From Verrucomicrobiota bacterium (GTDB taxonomy: Bacteria; Verrucomicrobiota; Verrucomicrobiia; Chthoniobacterales; SZAS-18): a DNA stretch of 64,000 nucleotides. Below the pieces are notes generated by a model. The model had not been told where the DNA came from and searched no databases. It saw only the letters and a program-made list of their open reading frames with translations. Positions within the stretch are counted from its first letter, which is position 1, and every line of letters begins with the position of its first letter. The stretch spans positions 53,920-117,919 of the forward strand of contig JAFEGM010000008.1 of the NCBI GenBank assembly GCA_018240025.1. Reading direction: 5' to 3'. Positions 1 through 7,659 of the stretch are shown here, one piece after another. The position numbers and the translations under genes were made by a program.

Positions 1-444
1 GTGCAGGCGCAGATCCTCGACCTGATCCGCCGGCTGCAGCAGGATCACGGTACGGCGGTCATTTTCATCACCCACGATCTCGGCGTGGTCAGCGGCTTCT
101 GCGATCGGGTGCAGGTGATGTACGCCGGTCGCATCGTGGAAAGCGCCCCGGTGAACGACATCTTCGCGCGACCGCGGCATCCGTACAATCGGGCGCTGCA
201 GCGCTCCATTCCCGCCTTCCAGCCCAAGGGCCAGGACCTCTACACGATTCCGGGCCAGCCGCCGGACCTCAGCCGGCCGCAGCCCGGCTGCGCCTTTGCG
301 CCGCGCTGCGAGTTCGCGCGGACGGAATGTCGGACCATCCCCATGCAGCTGGTCGACGTGGCGCCCGGCCATGCCAGCGCCTGCCTGCGCGTGCAGGTCG
401 AGGGTCTGCCGGAGATGGTCATGGCGGCGCCAACGCAAGGTTAG
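1..444 (+). CDS. Oligopeptide/dipeptide ABC transporter ATP-binding protein, C-terminal part (5' truncated by window edge)
   Basis: This is the C-terminal 147 residues of an ABC ATPase of the OppD/DppD type, which energises peptide uptake at the inner membrane. The visible part starts after the Walker B region. It shows the switch-loop sequence FITHDLGVV, followed by the peptide-transporter C-terminal (oligo_HPY) segment with the HPYNRAL motif. Near the end are clustered cysteines (GCAFAPRC...TEC) typical of that segment. The Walker A and signature motifs must lie upstream of the window, so the GTG at base 1 is unlikely to be the true start. No OppF-like partner follows; the next gene is unrelated. 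Confidence 0.9.
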   Translation: MQAQILDLIRRLQQDHGTAVIFITHDLGVVSGFCDRVQVMYAGRIVESAPVNDIFARPRHPYNRALQRSIPAFQPKGQDLYTIPGQPPDLSRPQPGCAFAPRCEFARTECRTIPMQLVDVAPGHASACLRVQVEGLPEMVMAAPTQG

Positions 445-567
445 GGTTTGCGAATAGTTGCTCAGATTTTTCGATGCCAGCGCGGGCCAATTCGCCTATC
501 GTGCGATGTCCCCCCGGGATGTGGCTCCGGCCACTGCAGACCACGAAATCCTCACTTCCACACCCCC

Positions 568-822
568 ATGTCCGACCTCTTCGAATCCGCCGCCGCCGCC
601 GTGAAGTCCCTTTCCGAGCGGCCGAGCAACGACCAGCTGCTGCAGCTCTACGCGCTCTACAAGCAGGGCACGTCGGGCGATGTGAGCGGCTCCAAGCCTG
701 GCTTCTTCGACCTCGCCGGCCGCGCCAAGTTCGAGGCCTGGGAGAAGATCAAGGGCATGAGCCAGGACGACGCCAAGGCGAAGTACGTCGAACTCGTGCG
801 CAGCCTCGGCGGCAAGGTGTAG
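568..822 (+). CDS. Acyl-CoA-binding protein (ACBP)
   Basis: An 84-residue cytoplasmic protein of the acyl-CoA-binding family, which binds and buffers medium and long-chain acyl-CoA esters. The whole length is one four-helix ACBP domain. The family core is visible as LYALYKQGTSGDV, then KPGFFDLAGRAKFEAWE and the closing helix with AKYVELV. The length matches single-domain ACBPs (about 85-90 residues). ATG at 568 was chosen because the sequence upstream in the same frame does not resemble the family. A strong hairpin terminator follows 35 bases after the stop. Bacterial ACBPs are scattered rather than universal. A role in lipid metabolism is inferred from the family only. Confidence 0.92.
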   Translation: MSDLFESAAAAVKSLSERPSNDQLLQLYALYKQGTSGDVSGSKPGFFDLAGRAKFEAWEKIKGMSQDDAKAKYVELVRSLGGKV

Positions 823-856
823 GCGTCCCTCTTCTTCCGCAGCAGACCGATTTCCG

Positions 857-889
857 AACACGCGCGGCCGCGGCCGCGCGTGTTTTTTT
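857..889. terminator. Rho-independent terminator after the ACBP gene (perfect palindrome)
   Basis: A perfect 28-base palindrome (857-884, arm AACACGCGCGGCCG) is followed on the + strand by a run of T ending at 889. It ends the ACBP transcript. It may also serve the convergent M48 gene from the other side, whose stop codon is at 926, although the opposite strand has only a short T run. Confidence 0.85.
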
Positions 890-925
890 GGGCGTTGGCG
901 AAGCGAAAGGGCCTGGCGGGTCGGC

Positions 926-2217
926 CTACTGCCGCCCGCGCAGCTGCTCGGCCTTCCAGTCCATGGCCATGCGGATGCGGGCCCGTCCGCTCGGGTGATC
1001 GAAAAAGAAGATCTCTTCCCACGGGCCGGGGTCGAGCTTGCGGTAGTCGCCCAGCTTGAGGGCGCATTGGGCGAAGCCATCCGGTTCGCGCGAGACATTG
1101 AGCCCGAAGGCGTCGGCCTCAGCCTCGCTGCTGCGGATGATCGTGTTCTTGATCGGCGTAACGACGAAGAAGAACACCCCGAGCAGCAGCATGAGCAGCG
1201 GGAAGCCCGCCGGATCGTCGATGCCGCGCACTCCCCAATGCGGGAAGCGGGTGCGGATCAGCTCGAAGAAGCGGTCGCAGAACCAGAATCCGGCCACCAG
1301 CATGACGCCGAAGAAGACGAGGAACTTCCCGATGTGATTGAGCACGTAGTGGCCCATCTCGTGCGCCATGACCATGCGCACTTCGGGCAGGGAGCAGCGC
1401 CGGAGCAGGTTGTCGTTGAGGGCGATCCGGGTCGTCCCGAGAAAGCCCGAGACGTTGGCGCTGACCCGGTTGGTCTGGCGCGAGGCGTCGAATTGCAGCA
1501 CCTGGTCGACCGGGATCTGGTTGGCCCGTGCCATCGCCAGGATGGGATCGCGCACTGCCGGGTCGGAGACCGGCGTGTATTTGTTGAAGAGCGGCTCGAT
1601 GAAGACGGGGGCGATCAGGAGCCCCGTCGCGAGCAGCGCGACCGTGACGAGGCTGCCCGCCACCCACCAGGCGCGCTGAGCGCGGCGGAAGACGGCGTAG
1701 AGCAGGGCGAGGCCCAGCGGCGTGACGATCAGGGCAACGGCGAGCCCTTTCAGTTGGTCGAGCATCCACGGCCCGAATGTCTGCGTGGCGAGCCCGTACT
1801 GATGCTCGCGGAAGTACTCTTCGTAGGCCGTCAGCGGGAAGCTCAGCAGCCAGGTGAGACAGACGTAGCCGAGCCCGTAGAGGACAATCTGAAGGAACGC
1901 CCCCGGTTCTTTCCGGCCGCCCAGTCCCGCAGCCGGGCCGACCAGCGCATCTGCAGCAGCAGCAGCGAGATGGCGGAGGAGAGCAGGAAATTCCAGAGCA
2001 GCAGCCAGTAGGTGCCCTCGAAGTAGGCGTCCGACTTGGCCCGCTTGGCGGCGGGCACGGTGTCGAGATACGCCTTGGTGGCCGCAGCGGGATCGAAGCT
2101 CTCGGCCGGCGCGGCGGCAGCGGGCGGGGGAGGAGCGGCCGGCGGCATGGCGTGGACGGAAGCTCCGCCAACGAGCCCCAGCCACAGTATGAGAAGAAGC
2201 CGAAAAGAGAGTCGCAT
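926..2217 (-). CDS. M48 family (Ste24-type) membrane metallopeptidase, split by a one-base frameshift
   Basis: Ste24/CAAX-prenyl-protease-like integral membrane zinc protease. The N-terminal third reads in one frame from ATG 2217: a signal-like segment, a Pro/Ala-rich linker, then a membrane helix and MRWSARLRDWA. The rest (from GAFLQIVLYGLGY) reads in another frame. That part contains the zinc site HEMGH, the downstream EAEADAFG glutamate motif and several membrane helices. The frames meet at a run of five C (1900-1904); a sixth would restore one continuous protein of about 430 residues, the usual family length. The span of 1292 bases is one short of a multiple of three. Either a real null mutation or a homopolymer sequencing error explains it. 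Stop TAG at 926-928. Confidence 0.88.
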
Positions 2218-2285
2218 GCGAGGTATCTGCGGCCGTCCCCAGCTAGGGCAAGCAGGGGTGAGGATTTGGCAGCTTCGGGAGAACG

Positions 2286-2319
2286 AAAAAGCCCCCCACC
2301 GGCGAGCCGGAGGGGGGCT
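2286..2319 (-). terminator. Rho-independent terminator of the autotransporter gene
   Basis: On the minus strand a GC-rich stem (AGCCCCCCTCCGGC paired with CCGGTGGGGGGCT, small TCG loop) is followed by five T. It lies about 20 bases downstream of the autotransporter stop codon. Confidence 0.85.
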
Positions 2320-2339
2320 GGGAGACGGAGTGGAGCCGC

Positions 2340-4244
2340 TTAGAAGCTGTAGCTCAGCGTGCCGGTCACGCGATTGGCCAGCTTGTCGTCCTCACGCACG
2401 GAAGCCTGGTAGTCGACATGCAGGCCGAGGCGACGGCTGATCATGGCCGAGAAGCCGGCGTTCAGATCGATCGAGCGGCCGTTGCCGTCGTAGGTCGACA
2501 GCACGGTGGTCGAGTTCAGGATGTTGTTCAGCTTGCCGCTGACGTTGCGGGAGCCGTCCTGGAAGTCATGCCGGTAGGTGGCGCTGAAGCGAGCCGAGGC
2601 GTCCATGCGACCGAGCTTGCCCTGGAAGAGGCCGAAGAGGCCGAAGGTTCCTTGGTGGCTCGAGATGGTCTGGCGGCCGAAGGAGAAGTCGAGGCCGGCA
2701 GCGTCGGTCTCATTCCAGCCGCTCAGCGTCGTGCGGAGGTAGCGATAGCCGACCACCGGGCCGAAGACGAAGCCCTGACCGGCGCGGAACTCGTAGCCCA
2801 CACGGAAGTGGCCGTACTGCGCCGAAGCCGAGGTCTGGCCGAGACCGAAGACGGTCGGGACCAGGGTGGGCCGGCGGATGCGGTTCACGTCGAAGGTGCC
2901 GCCGCCGAAGCTCAGGTCGACGAAGTAGGGACCCGGACGATACTGGGCGTAGGCATTGACCGTCGTGAAGTCCATCTTGTAGCTGCCGCCGTTCGAGACG
3001 CCGCCGCGGACGTCGCCGATGGAGACGATGCCGCCGATGCTGAGGCCATTGGCCAGCTGCACATCGCCACCGGCCTGGCCGACATTCATGCGGAAGTTCG
3101 TGCCCAGGCTGCCGAAGTCACCCACGCGCTCGGCGTCGAGATAGGTGTAGGAGCCGAAGAGGTCGAACTTGGTGCCACGCTCCGAGCCGGTCACGTTGCC
3201 CTTGGCATCGCGCGAGATCGACTCGCGGATGATGTTCTGCGAGCGGATCGTGTCGAGACGGGTGATGGTGGTGTCCGAAACGAGGTCGAGAGCCGCCAGC
3301 GAAGCGCGGGCCGGAGCCGCAGCCGAGACGAGCGCGAATTCCGGGTTGAGAGCCTCGGTGATCATGCGGACGACGAGCAGTTCCGCGCGATTCGTCGGAT
3401 GCACGCCGTCATAGAACAGGAAGCCGTTTGGATCGCCCTGGGCCGTGCCGAGCGGCGGCAGGAAGGCGTTGTTGACGTTGGTGAAGCCGAAGTCCGCCGG
3501 GCGTTCGCGCAGGCGGTTCACGAACGCGCGCAGATCGACGAAGGTGAAGCGGGCGCCGCTGGAGTCGCGGATGGTGGAGAGCTGGGTTTGCAGCTGGCTG
3601 TTGAACGTGTCCGTGTAGGTCGAGCCGAGCGGACGAGCCGGGCTGTTCAGGAACTGGGCGGTGTTGCCCAGGTCCGGCAGACCGAAGACCAGGAAATTCC
3701 GCCCGCCGCGACCGATGAGGGTGTTGATGCCCGTGGAGACCGCCGTCGCCGAAGCGGTCGCGATGCCATTGATGGCCGTGGTGTTCTGGTTGGTTGCGAT
3801 CGAGACCTTGTTGAAGAAGTCGTTCGCGCCGAAGAGCACGCTGACCAGATCATTCGAGGCGATCGAAAGCTGGCGCTGATTGAACAGGCCGATCTGGGCG
3901 CCGAAGTTCGGCGGATTGGTCACGTCGCTCTGGGCGGTGGCGCCGCCGAAGGCAAAATTGAGGTTGCCGCGCACGGTCGGAGCGGCCGTGGTGGCGTTGG
4001 CCAGGCCCGGGACGAGGATCTCCGGGAAGACTGGCCCATTGGAGAAGCGGCCGTTGAAGTACGGCGGCGAAGGCGGCTGGGTGCCCCCGGTCGCGGCGAA
4101 GAGATTGCCGGTGTCCGAAAGACTGTCACCGAAGAAAAAATGCGAACTGTAGCGCGTGTCCACAAACGACTGCGCGGCGGCGCTGCTCACAAGGGAGAGA
4201 GCGGCGGCCCCGGCGATCGCGGAAAAGTAGCGAGGCGTGGTCAT
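2340..4244 (-). CDS. Autotransporter esterase: SGNH/GDSL hydrolase passenger with C-terminal beta-barrel
   Basis: A 634-residue exported protein. Residues 1-25 are a signal peptide ending SSAAAQ. The passenger opens with FFFGDSLSDTGN (GDS at 39-41, nucleophilic Ser), with later GGATA, FGANDFF (N of block III) and the catalytic DGVHPTN near residue 310, so all four GDSL blocks are present. From about 370 to the end is an autotransporter beta-domain closing on an aromatic residue (SYSF), as outer-membrane barrels do. By family it is a lipase/esterase displayed on or released from the cell surface (EstA-like). ATG 4244 was chosen because it begins the signal peptide directly. It stands alone, divergent from the GreA-like gene, with its own terminator. 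Confidence 0.93.
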   Translation of the reverse strand: MTTPRYFSAIAGAAALSLVSSAAAQSFVDTRYSSHFFFGDSLSDTGNLFAATGGTQPPSPPYFNGRFSNGPVFPEILVPGLANATTAAPTVRGNLNFAFGGATAQSDVTNPPNFGAQIGLFNQRQLSIASNDLVSVLFGANDFFNKVSIATNQNTTAINGIATASATAVSTGINTLIGRGGRNFLVFGLPDLGNTAQFLNSPARPLGSTYTDTFNSQLQTQLSTIRDSSGARFTFVDLRAFVNRLRERPADFGFTNVNNAFLPPLGTAQGDPNGFLFYDGVHPTNRAELLVVRMITEALNPEFALVSAAAPARASLAALDLVSDTTITRLDTIRSQNIIRESISRDAKGNVTGSERGTKFDLFGSYTYLDAERVGDFGSLGTNFRMNVGQAGGDVQLANGLSIGGIVSIGDVRGGVSNGGSYKMDFTTVNAYAQYRPGPYFVDLSFGGGTFDVNRIRRPTLVPTVFGLGQTSASAQYGHFRVGYEFRAGQGFVFGPVVGYRYLRTTLSGWNETDAAGLDFSFGRQTISSHQGTFGLFGLFQGKLGRMDASARFSATYRHDFQDGSRNVSGKLNNILNSTTVLSTYDGNGRSIDLNAGFSAMISRRLGLHVDYQASVREDDKLANRVTGTLSYSF

Positions 4245-4448
4245 GGTGTAGGGGTTGGAGTGCAGACGAGACCGGCAGCCGGCGGCGAGGAGGTCCGCCC
4301 GAACCGTGGATCCGGCTCCCGGTGGGAGGGAGTGAGGTAACCCTCCCACCGCTCAGGCGCAAGCCGAATTGCTTACTCGGGGCGGGCTGGACAGCGGACC
4401 CGGAAGGGCCGATGGTTCCCACCCGCGACCCGCGGGAAACGCTTCCCG

Positions 4449-6278
4449 ATGTCCGCCGAAATCCTTGCCAAACTTCTCGCTGCCGAAGCCATCCCGACGG
4501 CGGCCGGTCTCAAACTCCAAACGCTGACCGAGGGCACCTTCGTCCAGCACAAATCCTGGGGTTTCGGCCGCATCGCCCGCTGGGACGCCGCCGGAGGCCA
4601 CGTCATCATCGACTTCATCACGAAGAAGGGGCACCCGATGCCCTTCGTCTTCGCGGCCGAATCGCTGACGCCGATGCCGGAGACGCATTATCTGGCGCAC
4701 AAGATCAAGGACCCCGCCGCGGCCAAGGCGCGGGCGCTGAACGAACCGCTGGCTGCCGCGCAGCACATGCTCGAGAGCCTGGGGGGAAAAGCCTCGCTGC
4801 AGCAGCTGCAGAACATGCTGGCACCCGACATCGTGGCCAACGACGCGGCCTTCAAAGCCTGGTGGGACAAAGCCCGCAAGGCCATGAAGGCCGACGGCCG
4901 GTTCCTCGTGCCGGCCAAGAAGACCGAGCCGATCGAGTTTCGGGCCGAGGCGGTGGCGAAGTCGGACGATGCGCTCACGCTCTGGAACAAGGCCCGCAAG
5001 ACCAAGGAGCAAGTGGCGGCCTTGGAGGAGATTGCCAAGCACGTGGGGGAATTCTCCGATCCGGCCACCAAGCTGAAGCCGGTGGTCGACGCCGCCGCGG
5101 TGGCCGCGCACAAAGCGAAGAACCTGGATTCGTCCGCCGCGCTCGAACTCTTCGCTGCGACCGAGGAACTGGCGCTGGCGGCGGGACTGCCGGTGCCGAG
5201 CCCGGGTCTGGCGGAGGCGGTGCGGGGGCTGGAGAAGGATCTGGTTTCGATCCTCATGCCGCTGGGGGCGGCCCGGCTGCGGGCGGCCCTGCGCCGATTT
5301 CCGGAGGCTTTTGGGGTCGAATGGACCCGCCGGGCGGCCACGATCCTGCCCCGCGTGCACGGCCAGCGGGTCGCCACGGAGATCTGCCGCGTGCTGGTGG
5401 AGACGGGCGAGGACGAGGCGCTGCGCGGCATCTTCGACCAGCACATTCGCGCGCTCACCATTACCCCGGACATGCTCTACTGGCTGGCCAGCGAGCGGGC
5501 CGAGGCGCCGGCGAACGAGTTCGTCTCGCCCGAGCTGCTCGACGTCATCCTGACCGTGCTGGAGCGCGACCAGGCCAACGATATCAAGCGCGGCACCCGG
5601 TTGCGCGACCTGCTCCAGACGGACCGTGACCTCATTCCGGACCTCGTGCGCGAGGCCGAGATCCATCGTGTCCGCACGGTGGCGGCGCACCTGCTGAAGA
5701 CGGTGGTCTACGACGAGCTGACCCGCCGTTCGCTGCTCGCCCGCATCATCAAGATCCACCCGGCCATCGGCTCGCTGCTCGACGGTGGCGACGATGCCGA
5801 CAAGGCGGACGAGGGTCCGTTGCTCGTCTCCTGGGAGAGCCTGGAGCAGCGCAAGGCCGAGCTGGACGAGCTGGTGAAGGTGAAGATCCCGCAGAACGTG
5901 AAGGACATCGCCATCGCCCGCAGCTACGGCGATTTGCGGGAGAATTTCGAATTCAAGAGCGCCAAGCAAATGCAGGGCGTGCTGCAGCGGCGTCGGCGCG
6001 AGCTCGAGGGCCAGCTGGCCGACTGCCGCGGCACCGACTTCGCCCATCCCGACACTTCGCAGGTGGGAATCGGCACGGTCGTCGACCTGCGCGGCGCCGA
6101 CGGCCAGCAGGAGACCTTCACCATCCTGGGCGCCTGGGACACCGACCCCGATAAAAACATCCTCTCCTACCTTGCCCCCTACGCCCTCGCCCTGCGCGGG
6201 AAGAAGGTCGGTGAGAAGGCCAAGCTGAGCACCGGCGAGATGGAAATCGTCGCGATCCGGCCCGCGCGGCCCGCGTAG
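4449..6278 (+). CDS. Large GreA/GreB-domain transcription elongation factor-like protein
   Basis: A 609-residue cytoplasmic protein. About residues 455-525 resemble the GreA N-terminal coiled coil (IARSYGDLRENFEFKSAKQ, with the acidic DLRENFE tip). About 530-605 are the GreA C-terminal domain (VGIGTVVDLRG ... LAPYALALRGKKVGE). GreA-type factors enter the RNA polymerase secondary channel and promote cleavage of backtracked transcripts. The first 450 residues are an alpha-helical extension not found in ordinary 160-residue GreA. Such oversized GreA proteins are known in the Planctomycetes-Verrucomicrobia-Chlamydiae group. The role of the extension cannot be read from the sequence. Convergent with nuoA. 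Confidence 0.88.
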   Translation: MSAEILAKLLAAEAIPTAAGLKLQTLTEGTFVQHKSWGFGRIARWDAAGGHVIIDFITKKGHPMPFVFAAESLTPMPETHYLAHKIKDPAAAKARALNEPLAAAQHMLESLGGKASLQQLQNMLAPDIVANDAAFKAWWDKARKAMKADGRFLVPAKKTEPIEFRAEAVAKSDDALTLWNKARKTKEQVAALEEIAKHVGEFSDPATKLKPVVDAAAVAAHKAKNLDSSAALELFAATEELALAAGLPVPSPGLAEAVRGLEKDLVSILMPLGAARLRAALRRFPEAFGVEWTRRAATILPRVHGQRVATEICRVLVETGEDEALRGIFDQHIRALTITPDMLYWLASERAEAPANEFVSPELLDVILTVLERDQANDIKRGTRLRDLLQTDRDLIPDLVREAEIHRVRTVAAHLLKTVVYDELTRRSLLARIIKIHPAIGSLLDGGDDADKADEGPLLVSWESLEQRKAELDELVKVKIPQNVKDIAIARSYGDLRENFEFKSAKQMQGVLQRRRRELEGQLADCRGTDFAHPDTSQVGIGTVVDLRGADGQQETFTILGAWDTDPDKNILSYLAPYALALRGKKVGEKAKLSTGEMEIVAIRPARPA

Positions 6279-6318
6279 AGGTTGCGGTGGGGCCGGTGCG
6301 TTCTTCGGGAAATTCGCG

Positions 6319-6348
6319 GGAAGTTCGAACTTCGGCCTTCGAGCTTCC
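6319..6348. repeat. Inverted repeat between convergent genes (possible weak bidirectional terminator)
   Basis: Arms GGAAGTTCGAA (6319-6329) and TTCGAGCTTCC (6338-6348) pair over 11 bases with one mismatch. They lie in the 76-base gap between the stop codons of the GreA-like gene and nuoA. There is no T tract on either side, so termination is only a guess. Confidence 0.35.
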
Positions 6349-6354
6349 GGCCCG

Positions 6355-6726
6355 TTACTTCCAATCGAGTGCGCCCTTCTTCAGCGCATAGGCATAAGCC
6401 ACGGTCAGAATGCCGACGAAACCGAGCATGCTCCAGAGGATCATGAGGCCGTGCTTGGTCAGGAACTCCTGATAGACCACGGCCCACGGGTACAGGAAGA
6501 CCACCTCGAGGTCGAAGAGCACGAAGAGCATCGCGACCAGATAGAACTTCACGCTGAAGCGCGGCGAGGACTCCCCGATCGGGAGCATGCCGCATTCGTA
6601 GGCCGAGTCCTTGACCTTGGTCGTGCGACCGGCCTTGCCGAAGGCGACGCTGGCCACGAGGACGACGACGGCGAAGCCGATGGCCACGATGGCCTGGAGC
6701 AGGATGGGGAGGAAATCGGAGACCAT
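6355..6726 (-). CDS. nuoA: NADH-quinone oxidoreductase subunit A
   Basis: A 123-residue inner-membrane subunit of complex I (NDH-1), part of the membrane arm near the quinone site. It has three predicted membrane helices and the family signature YECGMLPIGESSPRFSVKFY followed by LFDLEVVFLYPW. Length is typical for NuoA. It is preceded by the terminator of the H1-like gene only 45 bases upstream and followed by a convergent gene. The other twelve or thirteen nuo genes are therefore not adjacent, although NuoA is usually first in a nuoA-N operon. It must have its own short promoter region between about 6727 and 6770, or rely on read-through. Confidence 0.95.
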   Translation of the reverse strand: MVSDFLPILLQAIVAIGFAVVVLVASVAFGKAGRTTKVKDSAYECGMLPIGESSPRFSVKFYLVAMLFVLFDLEVVFLYPWAVVYQEFLTKHGLMILWSMLGFVGILTVAYAYALKKGALDWK

Positions 6727-6770
6727 GCGGGCGGGAGGAGACCGTCCGTCGGGGGCCGGCGTTCGGCAAC

Positions 6771-6796
6771 AAAAAAGCGGCCCGTGCGGGGCCGCC
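6771..6796 (-). terminator. Rho-independent terminator of the H1-like gene
   Basis: Read on the minus strand, a GC stem (GGCGGCCCCG/CGGGCCGC) is followed by six T. It is located 33 bases after the stop codon of the Lys/Ala-rich protein and 45 bases before the nuoA start, which separates the two transcription units. Confidence 0.85.
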
Positions 6797-6828
6797 TTCT
6801 TGGGGGAAAAGAATCGTGGGGGATGCGA

Positions 6829-7494
6829 TCAGCGCTTGCCCTTGGCCGGAGCCTTCTTGGCCGGGGCGGCCTTCTTGGCCGGAGCCGCTTTCTTGGCGGG
6901 CGCCGCCTTCTTGGCCGGAGCGGCCTTCTTCGCGGGAGCCTTCTTGGCCGGGGCCGGCTTGGCGGCCGCCTTCTTGGCCGGAGCGGCCTTCTTGGCGGGC
7001 GCGGGCTTGGCGGCCGGCTTCTTGGCCGGAGCGGCGGCCTTCTTGGTCGCGGCGCTCACGGTCTTCGCCTTGGCCGCCTTCGCCTTCGGCGCAGCCTTGG
7101 TCAGGGGCTTGGTCAGCGCGGCCTCGACCAGCTGCTCGACTTTGGCCTCCTCGACGGGAGCCGGGGCGGGCATGGCGGGCACCGGCACGGAAGCGGGCGC
7201 GGGCGCCGGCATCGGCTGGGGCAGGGCCTGATGAATGTTCGGCATGCCGCGGTATTCCTTCATGGTCTTCTTGACCAGACCGCGCGAGACCAGGTTCTGC
7301 AGCTTCTCGTAGGCGCGCAGGCGGAGCATCTCCTCGCCGCCGCTGGCTGCATTGCGGGCGCGCAGGTTGGCGTGCACCAGCTCAAAAAGTTGCTTGAACT
7401 CGAAGTCGCGTTTTTGCGAGAGAACAGCGACCAATTCTTCGGTCACGAGATCAGGAAGGCGGCGGGAAAAAGCGTTTTTCTTCGAGATAGCCAT
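6829..7494 (-). CDS. Histone H1/AlgP-like Lys-Ala-Pro-rich DNA-binding protein
   Basis: A 221-residue protein with two parts. Residues 1-85 form a compact, mixed domain (SRRLPDLVTEELVAVLSQ...KKTMKEYRGMP). A Pro/Ala linker follows, and from about 125 to the end is a tandem array of PAKKAA/KPAPAKKA units ending PAKGKR. The tail is like eukaryotic H1 tails and Pseudomonas AlgP, which bind DNA non-specifically and affect nucleoid organisation or transcription. ATG 7494 was chosen because it begins the conserved N-terminal domain and follows a palindrome in the leader. The repeat units are near-identical at DNA level, so copy number could vary between strains. It has its own terminator. Confidence 0.8.
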   Translation of the reverse strand: MAISKKNAFSRRLPDLVTEELVAVLSQKRDFEFKQLFELVHANLRARNAASGGEEMLRLRAYEKLQNLVSRGLVKKTMKEYRGMPNIHQALPQPMPAPAPASVPVPAMPAPAPVEEAKVEQLVEAALTKPLTKAAPKAKAAKAKTVSAATKKAAAPAKKPAAKPAPAKKAAPAKKAAAKPAPAKKAPAKKAAPAKKAAPAKKAAPAKKAAPAKKAPAKGKR

Positions 7495-7498
7495 ATCA

Positions 7499-7514
7499 GG
7501 TGGGGTACCCCACC
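7499..7514. promoter_or_regulatory. Perfect 16-bp palindrome in the leader of the H1-like gene
   Basis: GGTGGGGTACCCCACC is a perfect palindrome ending four bases before the ATG of the H1-like gene, where a ribosome binding site would normally lie. It could be an operator or an mRNA hairpin that occludes translation initiation. Function is not shown by the sequence. Confidence 0.4.
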
Positions 7515-7659
7515 GCGTGCTGCGGCGAGTCGGAAAGCATAGCAGAATTTTCGCTGAAAGCGAGCGGATTGTTCTCAATTGCGGGACGCGGTTGCCGCGA
7601 TGGGACATTCCGTCGCGCCTCGCGCCGAGGGCGCCGTCCGTCCGTGCCACGCCTCCCGC

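Noticed and set aside
2418..4340. 640-codon + strand frame opposite the autotransporter gene
   Set aside because: The minus frame has a signal peptide, GDSL blocks and beta-barrel. The plus frame is a compositional shadow.
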